From contig JAJQHQ010000016.1 in the NCBI GenBank assembly GCA_021199655.1, positions 1 through 54,251 of the forward strand: a DNA stretch of 54,251 nucleotides, written 5' to 3'. A program made the translations under genes and the position numbers. A model generated the notes under the pieces. It searched no databases, had not been told where the DNA came from, and saw only the letters and a list, made by a program, of their open reading frames with translations. Position 1 is the stretch's first letter. Each line of letters begins with the position of its first letter. Shown piece by piece: positions 43,706 through 51,237 of the stretch. This DNA is from Lachnospiraceae bacterium. GTDB lineage: Bacteria > Bacillota > Clostridia > Lachnospirales > Lachnospiraceae.

Positions 43706-44008
43706 TTAATCTGCCACCCGATAAATCACATCATCCTCATACACCAGCCCAAGCTTTTCCCGCGCCAGCTTCTCGATGTATTCATCAGAATTCAGATAGT
43801 CGCTCAGCTCATCAATCTCTTCCGCACGAACTTCCTCATCTTGCAGCTGCTGTTCCAGATCTTCTACCTGTGCAGCATACGCCGCATTCTCCGCGCGAAG
43901 CGAATGGCTCTGTACCAGAAATACCGCAAGCAGCACCATAATGATCGCTGAGATCACGTACATACCAAGGCGATTCCCTGTGCTGAGCTGTTTTTTCCGT
44001 CCTGCCAT
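43706..44008 (-). CDS. divIC: Septum formation initiator (DivIC/FtsB family)
   Basis: About 100 residues from the ATG at 44008, nine bases after AAGGGG; the ATG at 44014 is too close. One membrane span (GMYVISAIIMVLLAVFLV) is followed by a coiled coil (RAENAAYAAQVEDLEQQLQDEEVRAEEIDELSDYL) and the family end SDEYIEKLAREKLGLVYEDDVIY. It links early and late division proteins at the septum. Its position near yabQ and spoIIE matches the B. subtilis yabP-yabQ-divIC-spoIIE order, here with repeats inserted in the spacers. Confidence 0.93.
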   Translation of the reverse strand: MAGRKKQLSTGNRLGMYVISAIIMVLLAVFLVQSHSLRAENAAYAAQVEDLEQQLQDEEVRAEEIDELSDYLNSDEYIEKLAREKLGLVYEDDVIYRVAD

Positions 44009-44059
44009 TTTCATCTACCCCTTATAATACAATGTCTGTGTACGGACGCTCCCCATTTT

Positions 44060-44086
44060 GTAACTGTTCAGTGCCTTCACAGTTAC
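44060..44086. repeat. Dispersed palindromic repeat, GTAACTGT/ACAGTTAC arms
   Basis: Perfect 8-bp arms, 11-nt spacer. It lies in the divIC leader. Confidence 0.85.
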
Positions 44087-44196
44087 CTCATTTTTTCTTT
44101 TACCGTCCGAAACAGCCGTGTCTGTTTTTTCATTGTAAGCTTTTTTTCGACCAATTTCAATTATTTTCTTACAAAATTTACAAATTTTTCGCACCA

Positions 44197-44410
44197 GTTC
44201 TGAACAGCAACAAGATGTAAAGACAGACTGTGCAGACTTGTCTGCTAAAGGCTGTATTTTCATCTTGGGATGGGCGGGTGCTGCGTGCCAGTGGCACGCG
44301 TTTAGCACCGACCGAAGCGGTAGCGTAGACGCCCATAAAGCCTCAGACATATGACGCGCAAGCGGCATATAGCCTTCGAAGAAGGCGGTCTGTGGCCTGC
44401 TGTTCAGAAC
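44197..44410. mobile_element. MITE-like element, 214 bp, with 13-bp terminal inverted repeats
   Basis: The left end GTTCTGAACAGCA (44197-44209) and the right end TGCTGTTCAGAAC (44398-44410) are perfect inverted repeats. The inside has no plausible gene. It contains the hairpin CGTGCC.AGT.GGCACG, a stem related to the one at 31798, and GCGGTCTGTGGCCTGCTGTT, also found in the trmB leader. The right terminal repeat overlaps the last codon and TGA stop of yabQ. Confidence 0.7.
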
Positions 44411-44763
44411 TTTTTATGAAACAGCAGTACAATTCGCTTTCTTACCCTCCCAATCCACCGAAGCAATGTACTTACCGCCCTCACGAATCCGCGGCTCAGA
44501 GTAATATGATACAGCAAAAAACCTATCAGCATCCCGACAAAGGCATATCCGCGGATAACTCCGCCCAACTCCCAGAAAACCAGATGAAAGGTCAGTATCC
44601 CGGCCAGCAGCCAGTAAAAAAAGTCCTCCAGAGACAGCGCCACCAGAGAATGACGTATGCTCCGCCGCAGCGCACGCAGAAGATCATAGAGGATCGACAG
44701 TGCAGCTCCATGCAGAACAGAACATAAAAATACGGCAGTCTCCTGCCGTATCACACTGCTCAT
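44404..44763 (-). CDS. yabQ: Spore cortex biosynthesis protein YabQ
   Basis: 119 residues with four hydrophobic segments. VLHGAALSILYDLLRALRR followed by LEDFFYWLLAGILTFHLVFWELGGVIRGYAFVGMLIGFLLYH is typical of YabQ. The protein sits in the mother-cell membrane and is needed for cortex formation. The ATG overlaps the yabP stop (ATGA). The last codon and stop lie within the terminal repeat of a MITE-like element, so the insertion may have set the present C-terminus (RKRIVLLFHKKF). Confidence 0.88.
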   Translation of the reverse strand: MSSVIRQETAVFLCSVLHGAALSILYDLLRALRRSIRHSLVALSLEDFFYWLLAGILTFHLVFWELGGVIRGYAFVGMLIGFLLYHITLSRGFVRAVSTLLRWIGRVRKRIVLLFHKKF

Positions 44764-45038
44764 TGAAACATCCTCCTTATAAGGCTGCCTTTTTTTGCAG
44801 GATTGCTGCCGGAATAAAGGATGCTCTCTACACTGCCGTGCATTTTCACTTCTCCCTGGGAAAGCTCAAGCCGACCAATATGGAGATCTTTCCCCTTTAC
44901 TGTCAGCATTCCCTGCCCGGTCTGAAGCACTACGGTATTTTCGTCAAAGGAGAGGACATCTGTCACGCCTGTCACGACACCCTCCGCTCTGTCTTTCCAC
45001 GAAATACTGTGTGGTCTGTCATTCTTTTTTTCTTCCAT
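44760..45038 (-). CDS. yabP: Sporulation protein YabP
   Basis: 92 residues from the ATG at 45038 (MEEKKNDRPHSISWKDR), with GGAG six bases upstream. The YabP/YqfC domain is clear: VTGVTDVLSFDENTVVLQTGQGMLTVKGKDLHIGRLELSQGEVKMHGSVESILYS. Made in the mother cell and needed for sporulation. The gene overlaps yabQ by 4 bp. A terminator hairpin lies only about 40 bp upstream, so transcription from rqcP is probably cut and a mother-cell promoter must overlap the hairpin region. I could not identify a convincing sigma E site. Confidence 0.92.
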   Translation of the reverse strand: MEEKKNDRPHSISWKDRAEGVVTGVTDVLSFDENTVVLQTGQGMLTVKGKDLHIGRLELSQGEVKMHGSVESILYSGSNPAKKGSLIRRMFQ

Positions 45039-45076
45039 CCCGCTCTCCGGATGCAATCACCTTGCTCTAAATATAT

Positions 45077-45116
45077 GAAAAAACCCCGGCTTACAGAACT
45101 GAAAAGCCGGGGTTTT
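45077..45116. terminator. Bidirectional terminator between rqcP and yabP
   Basis: AAAACCCCGGCTT pairs with AAGCCGGGGTTTT, with A- and T-runs on both sides. Confidence 0.9.
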
Positions 45117-45162
45117 CTATTTTTACTTATCGAAAGTCTGTGCCTGCTACGTATCTTCACAG

Positions 45163-45280
45163 CTAACTGTTCAGTATCTTCACAGTTACGGGAAAAAGTC
45201 CATTTAAAATCGCTGCGCGATGGGACTTTTTCCTGTAAAATATATGTTTTCATACGTACCTCGCAGCGAGTGCGAGGTAC
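45163..45280. repeat. Composite three-hairpin intergenic repeat, copy 2
   Basis: Hairpin 1 (CTAACTGT/ACAGTTAC arms, 45163-45189), hairpin 2 (GGAAAAAGTCCAT/ATGGGACTTTTTCC arms, 45191-45233) and hairpin 3 (GTACCTCGCA/TGCGAGGTAC, 45256-45280). The loop of hairpin 2 contains TCGCTGCGCG, as in copy 1 at 23124-23240. It lies between the rqcP stop and the terminator. Confidence 0.88.
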
Positions 45281-45304
45281 TGTCCTGAATAGTCACCGCT
45301 GCAT

Positions 45305-45544
45305 CTACAGACAGCGGTACATCTCCGCGGCAGCCTCTTTTTTGACAGTTTCTGCTACGGATACCACCTCAACCTTCACGGTCCTGGAGCCAAAACCGAT
45401 CTCTATCACATCTCCCGGCTTCACGGCTACGGATGCTTTCGCCGCTTTACCGTTGACCAGCACACGTCCTGCGTCACATGCTTCATTCGCCACAGTTCTG
45501 CGCTTGATCAGTCTCGACACCTTCAGATATTTGTCCAGACGCAT
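45305..45544 (-). CDS. rqcP: S4-domain RNA-binding protein RqcP (YabO)
   Basis: 79 residues, a single S4 domain: MRLDKYLKVSRLIKRRTVANEACDAGRVLVNGKAAKASVAVKPGDVIEI. In B. subtilis this protein works with RqcH on stalled 50S subunits, adding alanine tails to the nascent chain. The gene follows hup with a 4-bp gap, so they are one operon, as in related Firmicutes, where yabP and yabQ follow directly. Confidence 0.93.
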   Translation of the reverse strand: MRLDKYLKVSRLIKRRTVANEACDAGRVLVNGKAAKASVAVKPGDVIEIGFGSRTVKVEVVSVAETVKKEAAAEMYRCL

Positions 45545-45548
45545 CGGA

Positions 45549-45824
45549 TCAGCCGTTTACAACGTCCTTCAGCGCTTTGCCGGCTTTGAACTTCGGAGTC
45601 TTGGACGCCGCGATCTTCATCGTCTCGCCGGTCTGCGGATTTCTTCCTTCTCTCTCCGGGCGGGTAGCTACTTCAAACGTACCAAATCCAACCAGCTGAA
45701 TCTTCTCGCCATTCTTGAGCTGCTCCGCTACCACATCCGTAAACGCCTTAAGAGCCTTCTCTGAATCTTTCTTTGATAACTCGGTCTTCTCCGCAATCGC
45801 TGCAACCAGTTCTGTTCTGTTCAT
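45549..45824 (-). CDS. hup: DNA-binding protein HU
   Basis: 91 residues, standard size. MNRTELVAAIAEKTELSKKDSEKALKAFTDVV, GEKIQLVGFGTFEVATRPEREGRNPQTGE and the C-terminal KTPKFKAGKALKDVVN are diagnostic. It bends and compacts the nucleoid. It has its own strong promoter at 45879-45907. Confidence 0.97.
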   Translation of the reverse strand: MNRTELVAAIAEKTELSKKDSEKALKAFTDVVAEQLKNGEKIQLVGFGTFEVATRPEREGRNPQTGETMKIAASKTPKFKAGKALKDVVNG

Positions 45825-45878
45825 TTTAATTCCTCCTGTAAAAAATCTGTATTTTATGCAATCTCGTGCCCGCTACTA

Positions 45879-45907
45879 TTTATATAATGTAATAAATCGT
45901 TTGTCAA
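45879..45907 (-). promoter_or_regulatory. Sigma-A promoter of the hup-rqcP operon
   Basis: Minus strand TTGACA (45902-45907), 17-bp spacer, TATAAA (45879-45884). The leader is about 45 nt. Confidence 0.8.
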
Positions 45908-45915
45908 GCCAATTC

Positions 45916-45958
45916 GTAACTGTTCAGTATCGTAACTGTTCAGTACCCTCACATTTAC
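45916..45958. repeat. One and a half copies of the dispersed palindromic repeat
   Basis: A half copy (GTAACTGTTCAGTATC) runs directly into a full copy with a mutated right arm (ACATTTAC). It overlaps the last codon of the phosphoglucomutase gene by 4 bp, including the stop. Confidence 0.8.
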
Positions 45959-47697
45959 AGCATGGAGTTGATCATCGAGAGCACCTGCTCGCCCAACGCG
46001 GCCGATTTTGCGTCCGCATCCTCAAGAGAGGTACCCTTGACGCCATAGTAGAACTTCACCTTCGGCTCCGTGCCGGACGGACGTACGCAGAGCCATGCGG
46101 AATCCGTAAGGTCATAGTAGAGCACATTCGAATTCGGAAGACCGGTCGGCTTCACCTCGCCGGTCGCGATGTCCGTGATCGTATCCGCCTTGTAGTCACG
46201 TGCGGAGACGACCTTGTAGCCGCCGATCTCTGTCGGCGGATTCTTCCGCAGAGTCTCAAGGATCTCCTGAATCTTCTGCAGACCTTCCATACCCTTGAGC
46301 GTGATAGACTTAATGTCGTCCTTATAATAACCATAGCGCTCGTACAGCTCGATCATCGCATCCCAGAGTGTCTTGCCCTGTGCCTTATAGAACGCAGCCG
46401 CTTCCGCCAGTGCCATCACCGCCACGATCGCGTCTTTGTCACGTGCATGCGTACCGATCAGGCAGCCGTAGCTCTCCTCAAAGCCGAACAGATAAGTGCC
46501 TTTTCCGCTCTGCTCAAAGCCCAGGATCTGCTGTCCGATATATTTAAATCCGGTCAGGACCTCGATCAGGCCCGTCCCATAATACTTCGCGATCGCGTCT
46601 GCCATGTTGGTCGTCACGATCGTCTTGATCAGGACGCCGTCTTCCGGAAGACCTTTGAGGGCTTTCCTCTGACCAATCTCATAATCCGCCAGCAGGCAGC
46701 CGGACATATTGCCGGTCAGCGTATGGTACTCGCCCGTCTTTGAATCCTTCACGCGGACGCCGAGACGATCCGCATCCGGATCTGTTGCCAGCACCAGCTC
46801 CGCGTCAATCTCCTTCGCCAGCTTCAGGCCAAGGTCAAACGCCTCGTCCGCTTCCGGGTTCGGATAGCTGACTGTCGGGAAATCACCGTCCGGAAGCTCC
46901 TGCTCCGGCACCACATAGACATTCTCAAAGCCGAGTTCCTTCAGTACGCGGCGCGCCGGGATATTGCCCGTGCCGTGCAGCGGCGTGTAGACGATCTTCA
47001 GATTCTTACTTTCCTGCTCGATCGTCTCCGGATGGAGCACCAGCTTCTTCAGACAGCCGATAAACGCGTCGTCGATCTTCTCTCCTATCACCTCATAAAG
47101 TCCTGCCGCAATCGCCGCTTCCTTATCCATCGACTTCGCCGCCGTATAGTCCGTGATCGCCTTCACTTCCGCCATGATTCCGGTATCATGCGGCGGTGTG
47201 ATCTGCGCGCCGTCCTCCCAATAAACCTTGTAACCATTGTATTCCGGCGGGTTGTGGCTGGCGGTAATATTGATACCGGCGATGCAGCCGAGCTCACGTA
47301 CTGCGAAAGACAGCTCCGGCGTCGGGCGCAGAGACTCAAATACATACGCCTTAATGCCGTTCGCCGCCAGCGTCTGCGCCGCAAAATCCGCGAATTCCGG
47401 CGACATGTGACGGGAATCGTACGCGATCGCTACCGCTTTTTTCTGCGGATCGTCGCAGGCTTTGTTGATATAATTCGCCAGCCCCTGCGTCGCTTTCTGT
47501 ACAACGTATTTGTTCATACGGTTTGTACCCGCGCCAATAATACCGCGCAGGCCTGCCGTACCGAACGCCAGCTCTGTGTAAAACCGCTCCTTAATTTCAT
47601 TCTCATCGTTCTCAATCGCTTTCAGCTCCGCTTTGGTCTCTTCGTCAAAATGCGGATTGGAAAGCCATTCCTCATAGGCTTCTCTGTACGCTTCCAT
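45955..47697 (-). CDS. pgcA: Phospho-sugar mutase (phosphoglucomutase/phosphomannomutase family)
   Basis: 580 residues from the ATG at 47697, preceded by TTAGGAGG. It interconverts glucose 1- and 6-phosphate, feeding glycogen and envelope sugars. The catalytic phosphoserine loop is NITASHNPPEYNGYKVYW, the metal loop ATDPDADRLGVRV, the sugar loop GFEESYGCLIG and the phosphate-binding loop RPSGTEPKVKFYYGV. The length and the N-terminal segment (EAYREAYEEWLSNPHFDEETKAEL) fit the long PgcA type of Firmicutes. The stop codon lies within a dispersed repeat. Confidence 0.94.
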   Translation of the reverse strand: MEAYREAYEEWLSNPHFDEETKAELKAIENDENEIKERFYTELAFGTAGLRGIIGAGTNRMNKYVVQKATQGLANYINKACDDPQKKAVAIAYDSRHMSPEFADFAAQTLAANGIKAYVFESLRPTPELSFAVRELGCIAGINITASHNPPEYNGYKVYWEDGAQITPPHDTGIMAEVKAITDYTAAKSMDKEAAIAAGLYEVIGEKIDDAFIGCLKKLVLHPETIEQESKNLKIVYTPLHGTGNIPARRVLKELGFENVYVVPEQELPDGDFPTVSYPNPEADEAFDLGLKLAKEIDAELVLATDPDADRLGVRVKDSKTGEYHTLTGNMSGCLLADYEIGQRKALKGLPEDGVLIKTIVTTNMADAIAKYYGTGLIEVLTGFKYIGQQILGFEQSGKGTYLFGFEESYGCLIGTHARDKDAIVAVMALAEAAAFYKAQGKTLWDAMIELYERYGYYKDDIKSITLKGMEGLQKIQEILETLRKNPPTEIGGYKVVSARDYKADTITDIATGEVKPTGLPNSNVLYYDLTDSAWLCVRPSGTEPKVKFYYGVKGTSLEDADAKSAALGEQVLSMINSML

Positions 47698-47834
47698 TTG
47701 ATTTCCTCCTAAATTATGTATCGGAAGTCTGCCACACCCCTTCTCTGTGAAAACGGTATCTTCAAGAATTTCACAGTTTCTTCGCTGCAGCCTGTATAGT
47801 ATCCGGCGATGCTTCCGATCTGTCATGATAAACG

Positions 47835-47863
47835 ATTATATCAGCTTTTCTCTGAAATGAAAA
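47835..47863 (-). promoter_or_regulatory. Probable promoter of the phosphoglucomutase gene
   Basis: Minus strand TTTTCA (47858-47863), 17-bp spacer, perfect TATAAT (47835-47840). The leader is about 130 nt. Confidence 0.55.
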
Positions 47864-47948
47864 CCGCTTTTCCGCCATTTTACGCCTTTTTTATGCGCAC
47901 GGCCGGACAGGGTGTATTGCGGCTAAAGCCGCATCCGGCCGACGCGGG

Positions 47949-47980
47949 CGAGCAGGAGCCGCCAGGCCGCCTCCTGCTCG
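47949..47980. repeat. Perfect GC-rich palindrome downstream of cotS
   Basis: CGAGCAGGAG and CTCCTGCTCG arms around a 12-nt GC-rich loop. A smaller hairpin, GCGGCTAAAGCCGC, lies just to its left. No T-run follows, so a factor-independent terminator role is doubtful. Confidence 0.7.
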
Positions 47981-48003
47981 ATCACAGAGCCGGACAGGAT
48001 ATT

Positions 48004-48981
48004 TTACGTCTCCAGCTGCTTCAGGAACGCCTCCCTCGCCTTCTCCTGCCGGTTCATCTTCACCAGCTTATCCGAATACTGGCGGGAGATCCAGGCCTTA
48101 TTTCCACCATAATACGTACCGGCAAGCTTCCGGAACCTCTCCGGATACAGCATCCGCACATAAAGCAGTCTGCGCTCCGTATGTGAAAGCGGCTGCACCC
48201 GGCCATAGCTTTCCAGCATACGCATGCCAAAGCGCACGTTCCAGTCATGCTTTTCCAGAATTTTGCGCATAAAGCGGTAAAGATCATTCACCTGAAAATC
48301 GAAGCGGCAGCAGTCAAAATTCGTCGTTGCGATCTCATAGCCGCAGATCAGAACATGATGATGGCTGTAATCCCCGTGACAGACACAGCCATTGTGCTCC
48401 GTGCGAAACTCTTCCAGAAGATCGTTTACACGTGACAGCTGCGATACCGCTTCCGCTGCCTGTGCGAGATATTGCTCACAGGACTCCAGAAACATCTGTT
48501 CAAACATGCTTCTTTTCTGCCGGGTGCGTACAAACGTGCGGATTTTGCGCAGCTGCGCGTTCCAGGCACGCAGCTCCTCAAGAGGCGGCCGCGCGACATA
48601 ACAGGTGTCTTCCTCCTCTACTCTCGTCAGCCGGTGCAGCCGTGCCAGATTCTCCACCGCCCTTAGCACTTCCGTCTCATTCGACGGATCGCACTCCCGG
48701 CCCGGAAACCATTTCTTCACTACATAGCGCTTCTCCTCCCAGTCTCTGGAAACCAGCGCCCCTTCTTTGTTGGGCAATATCTCATCTACATTTCCGTAAC
48801 CGCCTTCGCAGACCGCCCTCATCACCCGGTTCTGAAACTGTGCCCTGTTCTCTGTGCCCGCATATTCACTCAAAATGCCCGGTCCGCCGGACGTATCAAG
48901 ATACCAGTACCCGCGCCCGCGTCTGGTGCCGGTCACCTCCAGCTCATACTGCTCCAATACCCTTAAAGCCCTGTCGTTCAT
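48004..48981 (-). CDS. cotS: CotS-family spore coat protein (kinase-like fold)
   Basis: 325 residues from the ATG at 48981, after GGGGAGG. The protein-kinase-like aminoglycoside phosphotransferase fold is visible: KKWFPGRECDPSNETEVLRAVENLARLHRLT, the catalytic-loop region CVCHGDYSHHHVLI, the metal-loop-like TTNFDCCRFDFQVNDLYRFMRKI, and the C-terminal ERFRKLAGTYYGGNKAWIS typical of the CotS/YsxE group. These proteins are incorporated in the spore coat. The HGDY core suggests catalysis remains possible. Monocistronic, flanked by palindromes on both sides. Confidence 0.88.
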   Translation of the reverse strand: MNDRALRVLEQYELEVTGTRRGRGYWYLDTSGGPGILSEYAGTENRAQFQNRVMRAVCEGGYGNVDEILPNKEGALVSRDWEEKRYVVKKWFPGRECDPSNETEVLRAVENLARLHRLTRVEEEDTCYVARPPLEELRAWNAQLRKIRTFVRTRQKRSMFEQMFLESCEQYLAQAAEAVSQLSRVNDLLEEFRTEHNGCVCHGDYSHHHVLICGYEIATTNFDCCRFDFQVNDLYRFMRKILEKHDWNVRFGMRMLESYGRVQPLSHTERRLLYVRMLYPERFRKLAGTYYGGNKAWISRQYSDKLVKMNRQEKAREAFLKQLET

Positions 48982-49055
48982 GCCGCGCCCTCCCCATAGA
49001 CAGCCTGACATCGGTCAGATGGTAACGCCCCCTCGCTATCGCTCGGCGGCAAGTC

Positions 49056-49122
49056 GCGTCTGCCATTCCGAAGCCGCTTTGCGGCTGGCAGACGCTGCGA
49101 AATGGATGCCTGAAGGCATCCA
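49056..49122. repeat. Two strong adjacent hairpins upstream of cotS
   Basis: GCGTCTGCCA/TGGCAGACGC (49056-49095) encloses an inner GCCGC/GCGGC stem. TGGATGCCT/AGGCATCCA (49103-49122) follows with a two-base loop. No gene is recognised in 48982-49217. Confidence 0.8.
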
Positions 49123-49217
49123 TTGTTTTCCGATAAGCTATCTTATGAGGAAAGGTATAAAAATATGAAAAACAGTTAAAACTGCAGGACGACGGTCAGA
49201 TCTTAGCCGTCCATGAT

Positions 49218-50177
49218 TCACAACCGCTCATACCAGTCGCCGATATATTCTTCAATCTCCGCAAAATCTACCGTACATTCCCCCTGGTAGATTCCAACCG
49301 GTACCCGATCCGAAAATCCATATATCTTTGGAATAGTATCCTCTTCAAAGCAATATACTACAATCTTTTTTTCTTTCGGATATACCAGCCAGTATTCACG
49401 CACACCCGCCCGGGCATACTTAAAACGCTTCAGGTGACTGTCCTTCAGGGCAGTAGCCTCTGATAATACCTCCACCACAAGATCCGGCGCACCACAGATC
49501 CTCCCATGCCTGATCTTATCCGGGTCACACAGGATCAGCACGTCCGGCTGTACCATGGTCCTGTCATCACAGTCCAGCTGCACATCCAGCGGAGCCACCA
49601 TGGGGCGGCAGGAACCATGCCTGCTTCGAATGTATTCTGAAAAGCAGCGCCAGATCTCTGTCGCTATCATCTGATGAATATGGGTCGGTGCCGCCATATC
49701 ATAAAAGATGCCATCAATCAGCTCCATATGCCGATCCTCCGGCAATGCCAGATAGTCCGCCACGGTAAAGAAATCTGAGCGGGTATCGTGAGCTGACTCC
49801 GCGGCAAATGAATCCGGGCGGGTACCATAAGCCATGGCCGGTTCCGCAACAAAACCTGCGGAAGTAAGCCCCGCATGATCATAGTTGTACGTATGCTTTG
49901 GAACCGGACGTCCTGCTCCGCCGCAAGCCCCAGACGCCCCCGGCGTATATTCCGATCCCCTGTCAGGCTCAGGCGAACCTGGCCCACGCTCTGATCCCGC
50001 ACCGAATCCATCATCAAATACTTTCTGCAGTGCCTGCAGCGTTGCGTAGCGGGGAGACTTCGTAATGCCTCCCAGCACTTTCTGCACGGTCCCGACCGGA
50101 AGATCAGCCATCTCTGCAATCTGCGCATAGGAGTATCCCAGTTCGTTCTTTTTTCTTTTCATCTCGTCAATTGTCAT
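49218..50177 (-). CDS. Helix-turn-helix domain fused to a Uma2-family PD-(D/E)XK nuclease-like domain
   Basis: 319 residues. Residues 1-60 are an XRE-type helix-turn-helix (GYSYAQIAEMADLPVGTVQKVLGGITKSPRYATLQALQKVF). Residues 61-130 form a Gly/Pro/Ser-rich linker. The rest is a Uma2/DUF820 domain: FTVADYLALPEDRHMELIDGIFYDM, MVQPDVLILCD with the active-site Asp, and PDLVVEVLSEAT ... REYWLVYPKEKKIVVYCF with the E.L..A-type acidic site. Uma2 proteins are nuclease-fold proteins expanded in some bacteria, without a proven role. The fusion suggests that DNA binding directs or regulates the nuclease-like part. A very good promoter precedes it. Confidence 0.88.
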   Translation of the reverse strand: MTIDEMKRKKNELGYSYAQIAEMADLPVGTVQKVLGGITKSPRYATLQALQKVFDDGFGAGSERGPGSPEPDRGSEYTPGASGACGGAGRPVPKHTYNYDHAGLTSAGFVAEPAMAYGTRPDSFAAESAHDTRSDFFTVADYLALPEDRHMELIDGIFYDMAAPTHIHQMIATEIWRCFSEYIRSRHGSCRPMVAPLDVQLDCDDRTMVQPDVLILCDPDKIRHGRICGAPDLVVEVLSEATALKDSHLKRFKYARAGVREYWLVYPKEKKIVVYCFEEDTIPKIYGFSDRVPVGIYQGECTVDFAEIEEYIGDWYERL

Positions 50178-50294
50178 AAGAATTGCCCCTTATCGTCTCA
50201 TAAACCGTCTTATCCTATGTATTGCCATACGGCAGACCGTCCTTTGTGCTGGTCCACTCAGTTCACAGCATATATTCTTTCTGTTATTTTCCCG

Positions 50295-50323
50295 ATTTTA
50301 TCACCGGTCTATCCAAATGTCAA
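50295..50323 (-). promoter_or_regulatory. Near-consensus sigma-A promoter of the HTH-Uma2 gene
   Basis: Minus strand TTGACA (50318-50323), 17-bp spacer, TAAAAT (50295-50300). The leader is about 110 nt. Nothing else is recognised in 50178-50475. Confidence 0.8.
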
Positions 50324-50475
50324 CCGTTTATTTTCCATAAAACATCCTTTTCTTTGCAATTTCATTCCATTTTTAATCCATTTTCATATCACAGATATTA
50401 TTATGAACTCCCCCTCATCTAAAACCAATGGGATTGCGGTCAACCTGTCTCAATCCATGCATTGTTCTGCTGTAC

Positions 50476-51213
50476 TCAGTGCTGCCCTGTATCCTTACAC
50501 ACCGCCGCTTCCCGCATCCGGCGCAGGATCCGTTTTTCCGCGCGGGAGACCTGCACCTGTGTCATGCCAAGGCAGGCAGCAGTCTGCACCTGCGTCATAT
50601 CTTCAAAATAACGCATCCGGATCAGTCTGCGCTCGTCCGGCGCAAGTGCTTTCAGAAGCTGGTCAAGCAGCATATGATCAAGCAGAATTTCATGATGATC
50701 CCGTTCGTCCGGCAGCCGGTCCTCCAGAAGCACCGGCGTACCGTCTCCCTGATAAACCGTCTGATTCAGGGATTCGACGTCAGAACAGGCTTCCAACGCC
50801 ATCACCAGCTCTTCCGGACTGACGCCAACAGCAAGCGCAAGCTCCTCCATCGCCGGTTCCGTCTGGCCGTCCTGCTCCAGCTCCTCGCGTGCGCGCATGG
50901 CCCGTACCGCCGTTTCCTTCAGCAGCCGCCCCACCCGGATCATTCCGTCGTCCCGCAGAAAACGGCGGATCTCCCCTGCGATCATCGGAACCGCGTAGGT
51001 GGAAAAACGCACGTCAAAAGAGCTGTCAAAATTGTCGATTGCTTTCAGAAGACCGATGCTTCCGATCTGCACCAGGTCCTCATATTCACAGCCTCGCCCC
51101 GTAAAACGACGCACAACCGTATACACCAGTCCTATATTTTCCTCTGCCAGCTGCGTTCTGGCCTCTTTATCCCCCTCGTGAGCTTTCCTGATCAACGCAA
51201 GGGTCTGTTCCAT
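50476..51213 (-). CDS. sigF: RNA polymerase sporulation sigma factor F
   Basis: 245 residues. Region 2 is ENIGLVYTVVRRFTGRGCEYEDLVQIGSIGLLKAIDNFDSSFDVRFSTYAVPMIAGEIRRFLRDDGMIRV. Region 3 starts GRLLKETAVRAM and region 4 has ERRLIRMRYFEDMTQVQTAACLGMTQVQVSRAEKRIL. It directs early forespore transcription. Gene order with spoIIAB and spoIIAA upstream distinguishes it from sigma G. The ribosome binding site GAGG is nine bases upstream and the gap to spoIIAB is 24 bp. The C-terminus (AAVCKDTGQH) is slightly extended. Confidence 0.95.
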   Translation of the reverse strand: MEQTLALIRKAHEGDKEARTQLAEENIGLVYTVVRRFTGRGCEYEDLVQIGSIGLLKAIDNFDSSFDVRFSTYAVPMIAGEIRRFLRDDGMIRVGRLLKETAVRAMRAREELEQDGQTEPAMEELALAVGVSPEELVMALEACSDVESLNQTVYQGDGTPVLLEDRLPDERDHHEILLDHMLLDQLLKALAPDERRLIRMRYFEDMTQVQTAACLGMTQVQVSRAEKRILRRMREAAVCKDTGQH

Positions 51214-51237
51214 TCGTCTGTCCTCGATCTCCCTTTT

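Noticed and set aside
44015-44368. Minus-strand frame of 117 codons between divIC and yabQ
   Set aside because: It spans two repeat elements, has no family resemblance and its start lies inside a hairpin.
48327-49025. Plus-strand Pro/Arg/Ser-rich frame opposite cotS
   Set aside because: Its composition is typical of an antisense shadow in GC-rich coding DNA, and cotS on the minus strand is clear.
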